Assembly: GCA_963843255.1 (NCBI GenBank)
Contig: CAWJJQ010000010.1
Span: forward strand, 372,001-436,000
Length of the DNA stretch: 64,000 bases
Direction of reading: 5' to 3'
DNA from: Bog-159 sp963843255
Lineage (GTDB): Bacteria > Acidobacteriota > Terriglobia > Bryobacterales > Bryobacteraceae
Part shown: piece by piece, positions 31,881 through 39,932 of the stretch
How the letters are laid out: each line of letters starts with the position of its first letter
Numbering within the stretch: the first letter of the stretch is position 1
Program-made: the position numbers and the translations under genes
The notes under the pieces: generated by a model
Database searches by the model: none
Told to the model about the DNA's origin: nothing
What the model saw: the letters and a program-made list of their open reading frames with translations, nothing else

Positions 31881-33542
31881 TTAACGGATCTCGTGCGCCA
31901 GCCCGTCGTGTACTGCCGTGGTGAACACGGCCTGAAGGGCCTTCTCTACCTGCGCCGATGCGCGCTCCTGCACCCGGTTCACCGCTTCCTGCTCCCGGTT
32001 CACCACCGCCTGCTTATCGTTGACCTTTTCCTGCTCGGCGTTCACCGTCTGCTGGCGTCCGTTCACCGCGGCTTGCATCCGGTTCACCCGATCCTGATTT
32101 CCGGATCCATCGTTTACCAGACCCTGCTCGCGGTTCACGTCCTCCTGCGCGCGATTTACATCCTCCTGGTGGCTGTTGACGCGCTCCTGCTGGCTGTTCA
32201 CTTGCTCCTGATGGCTATTGACTTCTTCCTGCTGCCGGTTCACTTCGCGCTGGGGGGCCATGGCGTCGTCAAACTGCTGCATCGTGTGCGCGTCGGTCAC
32301 GATGTAGTCGCGCCCGTCCTTCCGGAAAAAGGCGTAGTGCGAGCCGTATTGCGCGCGCCATTTTTTGTACTTGCGCTCATCGCGGCCGTCCCAGGACCCC
32401 GACCAGGAGTCGCCGGAAACCACGATGTATTGGCTGACCTTGCCAGGGCTGGGTGGGGCCGGAGCTTCCGGCGGCTCGGGGGCTTGCGGAGCCTCGGCGG
32501 GGACCGCCGGGGAACCGGGATCCGCCGGCGCTCCGGGTGCGGCGGGCGCCTGCGGTGGCGCGGGAGGCCGCGGTGGAACGGGCGCGACAGCCGCGGCCAG
32601 CATCACCACGGGCACCCCGATCAGAAGGATGGACGTAAGACGCAACCGCGTCAGGCCGCGCGAGATGGCGGTTCCGTCCAAAATGCGATGTATCCGGTTT
32701 TCTGCTTTTCCGTATCGAGCCATAGCTACTCCTTCCCAATAGGCGATTTTTCTGCCGCGCTGCATGAACTGCAGCAGCGTCTCCGCGTAAGAGACGCGGT
32801 CTCTAACGGCCGCTAATGCGGCATCGTCACTGGCATCTTCGGCCAAACGCACGATCTGCTTGTGCATCCACCAACTCAAGGGGCTGTGCCAGAGTAAGGC
32901 ACGGTGAATGGCGGAGAGCAATTGCACGGCGGGATCGTGCCGCCTTACGTGCGATTGTTCGTGCGCCACAATGGCCTGCAGCTTGGAGGCGTCCCACTCG
33001 CGCCAATCGCGAGGCAGCACGACTACCGGGCGGATCGCGCCCAATGCCGCCGGTACGCCCATCTCGCCTGATTCAAGAACCGCCAGTCCGCCCGGCAAGC
33101 GATGCTCAGTGGGCCGGCTGCGAAGGATCAGCCGCCGGCTCATCAGCAAGCCGGTCCCCAGGCGAAGCATGAGCGCGCCGGCTCCCAACAAATATCCCGC
33201 CAGCAGAAACGACGGCCACGAAACCGCACTTCGCGAGCCGGAACCGCCTGCCGGCGTGGCGTCCTCGACGATCCGTGTGGCCGCCGGCGGAATCGCCAGA
33301 CGTTGAAAATCCATGCGCGGGCCGGTTCGCGGCAGTTCGTAAGTGAGCGCCGCGGGCAGGCTCACCGCCGGCAGCGTCAGAGTGAGCACCGGGATCAACA
33401 GCGAACCGAACAACGCCGCGGTCCAGGCCGCCAGCCGCACGGAAGGATCGCTGATGCGGAAGAGCTTCAATAGACCCGCCGCGGCCAGCGCCACCGCCGC
33501 CGAGCGCAACGTCCAGGTTGCCAGGAAAGTCAGGATAGTCAT
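31881..33542 (-). CDS. M56 (BlaR1-like) membrane metallopeptidase with heptad-repeat tail
   Basis: 553-aa membrane gluzincin. Several TM segments surround a cytoplasmic zinc site HEQSH (194-198), with Glu235 in 'LAEDASDDAAL' as third ligand. A TM near 300-320 is followed by a Pro/Ala-rich linker and an extracytoplasmic segment ('SQYIVVSGDSWSGSWDGRDE'), then 13 tandem units of the form xVNxxQE (433-526). There is no penicillin-binding sensor domain, so the signal differs from BlaR1. The start overlaps the BlaI stop by 4 bp. The peptidase is expected to cleave or inactivate that repressor. Confidence 0.93.
   Translation of the reverse strand: MTILTFLATWTLRSAAVALAAAGLLKLFRISDPSVRLAAWTAALFGSLLIPVLTLTLPAVSLPAALTYELPRTGPRMDFQRLAIPPAATRIVEDATPAGGSGSRSAVSWPSFLLAGYLLGAGALMLRLGTGLLMSRRLILRSRPTEHRLPGGLAVLESGEMGVPAALGAIRPVVVLPRDWREWDASKLQAIVAHEQSHVRRHDPAVQLLSAIHRALLWHSPLSWWMHKQIVRLAEDASDDAALAAVRDRVSYAETLLQFMQRGRKIAYWEGVAMARYGKAENRIHRILDGTAISRGLTRLRLTSILLIGVPVVMLAAAVAPVPPRPPAPPQAPAAPGAPADPGSPAVPAEAPQAPEPPEAPAPPSPGKVSQYIVVSGDSWSGSWDGRDERKYKKWRAQYGSHYAFFRKDGRDYIVTDAHTMQQFDDAMAPQREVNRQQEEVNSHQEQVNSQQERVNSHQEDVNRAQEDVNREQGLVNDGSGNQDRVNRMQAAVNGRQQTVNAEQEKVNDKQAVVNREQEAVNRVQERASAQVEKALQAVFTTAVHDGLAHEIR
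31965..32246 (-). repeat. 13 tandem heptad units (consensus xVNxxQE) in the M56 protein
   Basis: Twelve units are exactly 21 bp; the seventh carries a 9-bp insertion (LVNDGSGNQD). V-N at positions 2-3 and Q at 6 are nearly invariant, while other positions vary among S, H, R, Q, E and D. The period suits a helical rod with a single Val/Asn stripe rather than a classical a/d coiled coil. Confidence 0.88.
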
Positions 33543-33937
33543 CCCTTTTGCTCCTTGCGCGCGGCAATCTTCGCCGCCAATTCGCGCAACTGCTGCGGCT
33601 TCAGCACCTGCTGGTCTACCAGGCCAACGATCAATTCCTCGACCGAGCCGCCGCAGAACCGGTCCACCAACTGCACCACCACGCCGGCGGCCACATTGCG
33701 CGGTGTGTCCGAGGCGCGATACACAAAGGTGCGCCCTTCGACCGTGTGGGTGATGTAGCCCTTTTCTTCCAGGTGGCGAAGAATCGTGCGGATGGTCGAA
33801 TCCTTCAACGGCCGTTCGCTCGCCAGGCCTTCACGGCAAGCTTCGGCGGTACAGCCTGGGTGCGCCCACACGAAGTCCATGACTACTTGTTCCAGCGGGG
33901 TCAGTCCCGCGCGGCGGTTCTTCGAAATGTTAAACAT
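33539..33937 (-). CDS. BlaI/MecI/CopY-family repressor
   Basis: 132-aa winged-helix repressor: 'LTPLEQVVMDFVWAHPGCTAEACREGL', 'KDSTIRTILRHLEEKGYITHTVEGRTFVYRA', then a C-terminal dimerisation part. It pairs with the M56 peptidase by a 4-bp stop/start overlap, the usual BlaI-BlaR1 arrangement. ATG 33937 (MFNISKNRR) is the natural start; further upstream codons belong to the promoter region. A perfect inverted repeat over its -10 box points to autoregulation. Confidence 0.94.
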   Translation of the reverse strand: MFNISKNRRAGLTPLEQVVMDFVWAHPGCTAEACREGLASERPLKDSTIRTILRHLEEKGYITHTVEGRTFVYRASDTPRNVAAGVVVQLVDRFCGGSVEELIVGLVDQQVLKPQQLRELAAKIAARKEQKG

Positions 33938-33942
33938 CGTAA

Positions 33943-33979
33943 CGTTATACTTTATAGCATATAACGGATCGCAGGTCAA
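33943..33979 (-). promoter_or_regulatory. blaI-type promoter and operator
   Basis: Minus strand: -35 TTGACC (33979-33974), 17-nt spacer and -10 TATAAA (33956-33951), which is also preceded by TGC (extended -10). The operator is CGTTATA-N10-TATAACG (33943-33966), perfect arms, covering the -10 and part of the spacer. Confidence 0.8.
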
Positions 33980-34195
33980 TATGTTTTTGACGACGCGGGC
34001 GGAAACCGGTTAGGCCTTTCCGAAATCTCCAAAACTTTCCTGTTTACACCGGGCACGGGCGGCATATTTCTTAGTTTCAGCTCTGTTACTATTCATAGTG
34101 GCCGCGGTCTCCGATTAGCGCGCGGCGCGCCGCCGGATCAATCCGAAGGCCGGGCTGCAACGGGAGTAATCGGTGCTGGACCAAGGAGAATTGAA

Positions 34196-34552
34196 ATGCG
34201 CACCCTGTTCGCGTGTCTGATCGCGGTGCTCGCTTGCGCCGCGATTTTTGCGGCCGGCAACCCCGCCCTGGGAAAGTGGAATTGCTCGTCAACCGGCGAG
34301 AACGGCACCAAACTCGAGTGGACCCTGCTGGTCACCGAGAACGACGGTCAACTGGCCGCCGTCGCGACCCTGGACGGCACTGATATGCCGCTGCTCGATC
34401 CGAAATTAGATGGCAATCTGCTGACCTTCAAGCTCAGGGTCAACGAGCACGAGGTGGTGTCCTTCGAATTGCACATCGATGGCAACAAGCTGACCGGCCG
34501 CTTTGAAGGCCCGGACTCGGGCAAAGCCACCGTCACCGGCACGCGCGCGTAG
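34196..34552 (+). CDS. Small secreted protein, function unknown
   Basis: 118 aa. The signal peptide 'MRTLFACLIAVLACAAIFAAG' is followed by a compact beta-rich domain ('GKWNCSSTGENGTKLEWTLLVTENDGQ', 'LTFKLRVNEHEVVSFELHIDGNKLTGRF') that resembles small lipocalin-like or META-like secreted domains in acidobacteria. AGGAG lies 7 nt upstream of the ATG. It diverges from the BlaI/M56 operon; the 258-nt gap holds the blaI promoter and no other clear element. No function can be assigned. Confidence 0.8.
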   Translation: MRTLFACLIAVLACAAIFAAGNPALGKWNCSSTGENGTKLEWTLLVTENDGQLAAVATLDGTDMPLLDPKLDGNLLTFKLRVNEHEVVSFELHIDGNKLTGRFEGPDSGKATVTGTRA

Positions 34553-34642
34553 TAAAACAACGACGAGACTGCCAGCGCCCGAGTCCGCCCGGCGATGGCA
34601 GAAACCACGCGTGGCGATTTAGAGTACGCCATGGCCGGCTAG

Positions 34643-35058
34643 GAACCACCTTTGCTGCTGCACGGCGCTTGGGCGCTACGACCAGGGGCTCCTGATTGAG
34701 CCACGCCGCGGGCGCATCTGCGAGCCCGTGTGTAGAACGCGCTTTCCTTCCGGCAAGCCGCCGTTATCGCCCATATCGGTCCGCGCCCAGTGCGCCCTGC
34801 AATTCGCGCTGCGCCATCCGGACCGTTGCCCCGCACTGGTCGTGATCTCCGCTTGCAGTGCGCCGACCGACGTGTGCGTTCCTCTCCAGTTCCGCTTCAT
34901 GACGCTCATGGCACGGTTCCAGGGTTCGCCACCTCCATGCGCTACCGCATAGAGCAGGACTCGGAGTCGATAGCCCGCCGCTCCATCCCCGATCCCGCGC
35001 TGCGCGCGCGTACCTGAACGATCCGGAATTGGGACAACTTCCGCTGAGTTCTCGACCC
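34643..35058 (+). pseudogene. Decayed alpha/beta hydrolase
   Basis: Fragments of one alpha/beta hydrolase in different frames. 'PPLLLHGAW' at 34643-34672 (oxyanion-loop HG) ends at a stop soon after. 'CRTRFPSGKPP' matches the family LRTPLPSGKTP text, then jumps directly to 'CALQFALRHPDRCPALVVISACSAP' (34790-34867), losing the segment with the G-x-S-x-G nucleophile elbow. 'RAYLNDPELGQLPLSS' follows in another frame near 35010-35058. At least one deletion and two frameshifts are implied. Together with its edges it explains the 34553-35151 gap, where I see no intact gene. Confidence 0.6.
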
Positions 35059-35151
35059 CGCCTTCTCATTCGAAGTTTGACAGGGCGCCGCAGCCCGCGG
35101 AGCCGTCCCACGCGGGCCAGGACTCGAAGCCCTGGCCCGACCCCTGCCTCC

Positions 35152-35586
35152 TCAGAGCCCGCCACCCGTTACCGTCACGGGAATCATCTGCGCGGTGCGC
35201 TGTTCTTCCAGGGCGCTGCCACGTTTCGGCTTGATTTGCGGATAGTATAGGACCAGCCCGGCATCCGGCAACGCCAGTTCGCGTATGGTGGATGCGATGC
35301 TGTCCGTAGTCACGGTCAAACTGGGCCGGCCGGTGACTTTCGGCGCGTAAGTCTCCGCCACAATGAATGCCACAGGCTTCGCCCCGCGGTAGAGGTGCAG
35401 CATTCCTCCAGGTGCGTGGTCCAGAGTGAACTTGTAGTCGCCTGCCTTGAGCGTTGCCAGGCCCCAGCGCGCTTCGAATGGCAATGTGAATTTTCCGGTT
35501 AGCCCTTGCGCGTAGGCCGTACCGAAACAGGGTCCCAACAGGGCCAGCGCCAATGAGCTCAGAATGGTGAAGCGAATCGTTTTCAT
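35152..35586 (-). CDS. Small secreted protein of acidobacterial type, function unknown
   Basis: 144 aa. The signal peptide (cleavage near 'TAYAQ') precedes a beta-rich domain: 'GKFTLPFEARWGLATLKAGDYKFTL', 'GMLHLYRGAKPVAFIVAE', 'RELALPDAGLVLYYPQIKPKRG'. The pattern of a basal housekeeping-sized periplasmic domain with 'LPF.. WG...L..GdY.F' recurs in acidobacteria, but I know no function. The upstream 153-nt gap before the divergent sigma factor holds a TGGTAGATT element at 35701-35709 that may be the sigma-gene -10. Confidence 0.8.
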   Translation of the reverse strand: MKTIRFTILSSLALALLGPCFGTAYAQGLTGKFTLPFEARWGLATLKAGDYKFTLDHAPGGMLHLYRGAKPVAFIVAETYAPKVTGRPSLTVTTDSIASTIRELALPDAGLVLYYPQIKPKRGSALEEQRTAQMIPVTVTGGGL

Positions 35587-35739
35587 GAAGCAATCTCTTT
35601 TTTGTGATTCAGGTTAACCCTCAGGTTGCCTCACCCTAAATGGCGGAAGCGGCGATCCGGAACTGTCATGGAACTAAAGAAATTTCCCTGCGTCTTAAAG
35701 TGGTAGATTGAGGATATACAGATCTCAACAGGTGTAATC

Positions 35740-36339
35740 ATGAAGCCGCCCGCGCATCAGGTCACGCAGTTGCTGCAGGCCTGGAGTGAGGGCGAGCCTG
35801 GAGCATTAGACCGTCTCGTACCCCTTGTCTATCAGGAATTGCACAGGCTAGCGCAAACCTACATGGCGCACGAACGGCCCGGCCATATTCTCCAGACCAC
35901 AGCCCTGGTGAACGAAGCCTACCTCCGCCTGGTCGACACCACTCAATCGAACTGGCGGAACCGCGCGCACTTTTTCGCCGCCTGCTCGAATCTGATGCGC
36001 CGCATTCTGGTGGATTGGGCGCGCAGCCGCCAGGCATTGAAGCGCGGCGGAGAAGCACAGCCTCTGCATCTGGAAGAGGCCCTGGTAGTGGTGTCGGAAC
36101 CGGGCGCCGATCTGGTCGCGCTCGACGATGCCGTGACGGCGCTGGCCGTTCTGGACCCCCGCAAAGCCCAGGTGGTCGAGATGCGCTTCTTCGGCGGCCT
36201 CAGTGTCGAGGAGACCGCCGAGGTGTTGAAGATCTCGCCCGAAACGGTCCTGCGCGATTGGAAATTCGCCAAAAGCTGGCTGCGACGCGAATTGAGCAAG
36301 GAGGCCGCTATTGGAATCCACGCGCCTACGTCAGATTGA
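35740..36339 (+). CDS. RNA polymerase sigma factor, ECF-like (TIGR02999 type)
   Basis: 199-aa sigma-70-like factor. Region 2 is 'LQTTALVNEAYLRLVD' through 'WRNRAHFFAACSNLMRRILVDWARSRQALKRGG'; region 4 is 'VVEMRFFGGLSVEETAEVLKISPETVLRDWKFAKSWL'. The NEAYLRLVD and FFA-MRRILVD-AR patterns are those of the TIGR02999 group, which is genetically linked to Ser/Thr kinases. The kinase gene overlaps its last 29 nt, as expected, and no anti-sigma factor is present. Phosphorylation by the kinase is a reasonable control route (family inference). Confidence 0.95.
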   Translation: MKPPAHQVTQLLQAWSEGEPGALDRLVPLVYQELHRLAQTYMAHERPGHILQTTALVNEAYLRLVDTTQSNWRNRAHFFAACSNLMRRILVDWARSRQALKRGGEAQPLHLEEALVVVSEPGADLVALDDAVTALAVLDPRKAQVVEMRFFGGLSVEETAEVLKISPETVLRDWKFAKSWLRRELSKEAAIGIHAPTSD

Positions 36340-39211
36340 AGCCGTGTATCACTCCGCGGCCAAATATCAAGCGGAACGCCGGGCCACCTTCCTGGACCGG
36401 GCCTGTACTGGCGATTCCGATCTCCGCCGCGAGGTCGAGTCGCTGCTTGCACAGGAAGCCGTCTCCGGCAGCTTTCTCGAGAAACCAGCGCTGGAGGTAG
36501 CCGCTAAGACCCTGGCTCGCGACCAGCGGGAGGAGGCGGCCGCCTTGCACACAAGCATCATCGGCCAGACCATTTCCCATTACCTGGTCACCGCGCAGTT
36601 GGGCGGCGGGGGCATGGGCGTGGTCTATAAGGCCGAAGACACGCGGCTGGGGCGGCAGGTGGCCATCAAATTTCTGCGGCCGGAAGGGCTGGGGCCGTCA
36701 CCCGGCAGCCCTCCGGGATCCCCTGGGTCCCACTCGCGCTCGCTCGATCGCTTCTGGCGTGAGGCGCGCGCCGCTTCAGCCCTGAACCATCCCAATATCT
36801 GCGTGGTGCATGACGTGGGCGAGCACCAGGGCGAGCCTTTCATGGTCATGGAGTACCTGGAAGGATGTACGCTCAAGCGCGTAATTGAAGACGGCCCTCC
36901 CAAAGCCAACGCCCTACTCGACATGGCCATTGAAATCGCCGACGCGTTGTCGGCCGCACACGGTAAGGGCATCATCCACCGCGATATCAAGCCGACCAAT
37001 ATTTTTGTTACCACCAGCGGCCAGGCCAAGATCCTGGATTTTGGACTGGCCAAGCCTCAGGCGCGCGAACTATCCCGCGCGGTCACGGACGAAGGCAGCA
37101 CCCAAACCAATATTGCGGCTGATGGTTCGCTGACCAGTCCCGGCATGACCGTGGGCACCGCCGCCTACATGTCGCCCGAGCAGGCCATGGGCGAGAGCGT
37201 CGATCCGCGCACCGATCTGTTCAGTTTCGGCGTGGTGCTCTATGAACTTGCTAGCTGCCGCCATCCTTTCCACAGCGAGACGACCGCCGGCATCGTGCAC
37301 CGCATTATTGCCGAAGCCCCCGATCCGCTTATGCCGTTGCATCCCCAGTTGCCCACCGAACTGGCGCACATCGTCAATAAAGCTCTGGAAAAGGATCCCG
37401 ACCTGCGCTATCAGTCGGCGGCCGAGATGTGCTCCGATCTGAAGCGGCTCAAGCGCGACAGCACGTCGGACCGGCAGTTGGCGACGGCGCAGGCGGCTAA
37501 TGCCAGCACGCGTGCGATCCGGCGATGGCGGTGGGCGGCCGCGGCGCTGGCGGCGGCGGCACTGGCATGTATCGCTTACTTGCGCACCGAACCCCTTCCG
37601 CCGCCCAGGGTGCTCGATTATAAACAGATCACCAACAACGGCGTTATGAAATCGCTAGGCGGCACCGATGGCGTCCGCCTCTATCTGACCGAAGGCGCGG
37701 GAACCAGCCACTGGATTGCGCAAATGGCCATCAGTGGCGGAGAGTCGGCACGCCTGCCCATGCCTTCCCCATCCTTCCGGTTGTTTGACGTCTCCCCGGA
37801 TGGCGCGAACCTGCTGGCGGGAGACACCGCCACATACGTGGAAGGCGCATTGTGGAGTGTGCCCATTCTGGGCGGCTCCCCGTATCGTATCGGCAACCTG
37901 ACCGCGACCACGGGCGCCTGGTCTCCAGACGGCAAGCGCCTCGCCTACTCCCATCACGGTGAGTTGTTTGTCGCCCCGAGCGACGGTAGCCAGTCGCGCA
38001 AAGTGGCCAGCGCGCCAGGCATGATATTGCATCCCGCCTGGTCGCCCGACGGCAGCCGCATTCGCTTTACGGCCGCCGAGGAGCAGCGCCATTCGCAAGC
38101 TCTTTGGGAAGTCTCGGTCGATGAAGGACGGCCTCATCCGCTGTTTCCGCACCTCTCCGATCCATCCAACGATTGTTGCGGCACCTGGACCTCCGACGGC
38201 CGCTACTTCATCTTCGCTCGCATGGGCCATATCTGGGCCTTGGCTGAGCCCCGCGGGCTAAGGCGCGTCAGCCAGATCCCCGTGCAGTTGACCAGCGGCG
38301 CCACGCCGTTCAGCGAGGCGTTGCCGGCCAAAGACGGGAAGCACCTGTTCGCCGTAGGCGCGGTGGCACGCGGCGAGTTCGTACGTTACGACAGCCGCTC
38401 CCGGCAATTCGTGCCCTTCCTTCCGGGAGTATCCGGCGACCATCTCAACTACTCGCGCGACGGCCAGTGGATTACCTACATGACTTTTCCCGATGGCGCG
38501 CTGTGGCGGAGCAAAACGGATGGCAGCGAACGTTTGCAACTGACCCAGCCGGCCGATTATTCCAGTGCTACCGAACCGAATTGGTCACCCGACGCATCGG
38601 AGATCGTTTACACACTTGTGAAACCGGGACAGTTGCCGAGAATTCAGCGCATTTCCGCTCGTGGCGGCCAGCCCCAAATTTTGCTGCCGGACTGGACCCA
38701 GGTGAGCGCGGATGCCAACTGGTCCCCGGACGGCCAGCGCATTTGCTTCGGCGGGGCTTCGGGCTCCGGACGTCTTGCCGCGCCGAACATCCACATTGTC
38801 GATCTGCGAACGCACTCGATTACCGGCGTGCCGGAATCGAATGGATATTTCTCGCCCCGGTGGTCGCCTGATGGGCGCTTCCTTGCTGCGCTCAGTCTGG
38901 ACTCTACGCGGTTGGTGCTCTTCGATTTTTCAACCGGCAGGTGGCGTGACGCGGCCCAGGGCGTACAACTTGGGTTTCCCTGCTGGTCGCGGGACGGCCG
39001 CTCTATTTTCTACCTCCAGATCAACGTTAAGCCCGGCGTCATGCGGGTGCGTGTTTCCGCGGGAAAAGCCGAGCCGGTATTGGATCTCAAGGATCTCCAT
39101 ACCACCGGATTCTACGGCTTGTCCCTCTCGCTCTCGCCTGACGATCAGCCGGTGCTCACCCGCGACAATGGTTCCGAAGAAGTCTTCGCTATCGACTGGC
39201 AGGCGCCGTAG
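36311..39211 (+). CDS. Transmembrane Ser/Thr protein kinase with TolB/WD40-like propeller
   Basis: 966 aa. A short N-terminal helical region (1-80) precedes the kinase: glycine loop 'LGGGGMGVVYK', Lys120 in VAIKFL, HRDIKPTN (223-230), DFG (243-245) and 'GTAAYMSPEQA'. Between the catalytic Lys and helix C lies an unusual Pro/Gly/Ser insert (about 127-144). A single TM near 405-420 leads to an extracytoplasmic propeller of PD40-type blades ('WSPDGKRLAYS', 'WSPDGSRIRFT', 'WSPDASEIVYT', 'WSPDGQRICFG', 'WSPDGRFLAAL'). TTG start inside the sigma gene. It is the probable partner kinase of that sigma factor. Confidence 0.94.
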   Translation: MESTRLRQIEAVYHSAAKYQAERRATFLDRACTGDSDLRREVESLLAQEAVSGSFLEKPALEVAAKTLARDQREEAAALHTSIIGQTISHYLVTAQLGGGGMGVVYKAEDTRLGRQVAIKFLRPEGLGPSPGSPPGSPGSHSRSLDRFWREARAASALNHPNICVVHDVGEHQGEPFMVMEYLEGCTLKRVIEDGPPKANALLDMAIEIADALSAAHGKGIIHRDIKPTNIFVTTSGQAKILDFGLAKPQARELSRAVTDEGSTQTNIAADGSLTSPGMTVGTAAYMSPEQAMGESVDPRTDLFSFGVVLYELASCRHPFHSETTAGIVHRIIAEAPDPLMPLHPQLPTELAHIVNKALEKDPDLRYQSAAEMCSDLKRLKRDSTSDRQLATAQAANASTRAIRRWRWAAAALAAAALACIAYLRTEPLPPPRVLDYKQITNNGVMKSLGGTDGVRLYLTEGAGTSHWIAQMAISGGESARLPMPSPSFRLFDVSPDGANLLAGDTATYVEGALWSVPILGGSPYRIGNLTATTGAWSPDGKRLAYSHHGELFVAPSDGSQSRKVASAPGMILHPAWSPDGSRIRFTAAEEQRHSQALWEVSVDEGRPHPLFPHLSDPSNDCCGTWTSDGRYFIFARMGHIWALAEPRGLRRVSQIPVQLTSGATPFSEALPAKDGKHLFAVGAVARGEFVRYDSRSRQFVPFLPGVSGDHLNYSRDGQWITYMTFPDGALWRSKTDGSERLQLTQPADYSSATEPNWSPDASEIVYTLVKPGQLPRIQRISARGGQPQILLPDWTQVSADANWSPDGQRICFGGASGSGRLAAPNIHIVDLRTHSITGVPESNGYFSPRWSPDGRFLAALSLDSTRLVLFDFSTGRWRDAAQGVQLGFPCWSRDGRSIFYLQINVKPGVMRVRVSAGKAEPVLDLKDLHTTGFYGLSLSLSPDDQPVLTRDNGSEEVFAIDWQAP

Positions 39212-39228
39212 TCTTGCCGGGCGACGGT

Positions 39229-39675
39229 TCAATCCGTGCAGCAGGCGCGCAAGTCGCGTTCATACTCAGCCTCGTACCGGGCTGCCCAGCCGCACCAGGC
39301 CGATTCCAACACGCGGCAGAGCTCGGCCGCCTGGAATGGCTCGGCCAACACATCGTAGGCTCCTAGCCGGAGGGCTTCGCACCACAAACGTTCATCCGCC
39401 GACCGCGACGCGACGATCAGTTCCGGTGAACTCCACAGGCGGCTGGCTTCCCGAAGGAGATCCTTCCAGTTACCATCCGGCAGATCGCGTTCCGACAGGA
39501 TCACCGAGACTGGCATCGTCTCCAGAATCCGCAACGCATGTGCACGGCTGCGCGCGGCATAGATAGTCCAGTTGGAGTTGGCGAGGATCGCGCGGAGGGC
39601 CGCCAGATCCTCCCGTAAAGGGCTGGCCACCAATAGGGTCACGATCCGGCGCGGGCGGGACCTGCGAGTTTTCAC
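39229..39675 (-). CDS. Degenerate receiver-domain (pseudo-receiver) protein
   Basis: 148-aa CheY-like fold without an output domain. The phosphoacceptor position is Glu62 (VILSERDLPDG) instead of Asp. The N-terminal acidic pair is absent ('VTLLVASPLRED') and the conserved Lys before Pro is replaced by Glu112 (VLAEPF). The Ser/Thr switch position is kept (VASRS). It therefore should not be phosphorylated in the classical way and may be fixed in an active-like state. It is convergent with the receptor kinase gene, 17 nt between stops. Confidence 0.87.
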   Translation of the reverse strand: MKTRRSRPRRIVTLLVASPLREDLAALRAILANSNWTIYAARSRAHALRILETMPVSVILSERDLPDGNWKDLLREASRLWSSPELIVASRSADERLWCEALRLGAYDVLAEPFQAAELCRVLESAWCGWAARYEAEYERDLRACCTD

Positions 39676-39773
39676 TGGACTTCACTTTGCTGTTTACGCG
39701 ATGATCTTCGCCGCGATATTAGTCGTTGCGGATCGCTGACTCCTATTCGTTTATTGAAACTCAGAGGAGAGAA

Positions 39774-39932
39774 ATGCAAACCGTTCCGGTGGGAAAAATG
39801 TACCAGCAAAAGAGGGGCTTGGTACTATACCTGCGGCTCGCGTGCGGCTACGGCAATTCCTCGGGATGGAAAACCAGGTCGCGGTCGAGCACCATCTCCA
39901 AATGCGTGCCCTGCTTCAGAATTACGTTTTGA
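39774..39932 (+). CDS. Possible 52-aa small ORF (doubtful)
   Basis: An ATG at 39774 is preceded by a strong GAGGAG (39764-39769), and the region 39676-39847 otherwise holds no gene. The product (MQTVPVGKMYQQKRG...) resembles nothing I know. It runs into the 3' end of the convergent VirB10/TrbI-like gene. It could be a truncated gene or a chance ribosome site. Confidence 0.2.
   Translation: MQTVPVGKMYQQKRGLVLYLRLACGYGNSSGWKTRSRSSTISKCVPCFRITF

Noticed and set aside
31965..32246. CRISPR or minisatellite array
   Set aside because: The 21-bp period is a protein heptad repeat inside an intact gene, with degenerate DNA units and no spacers.
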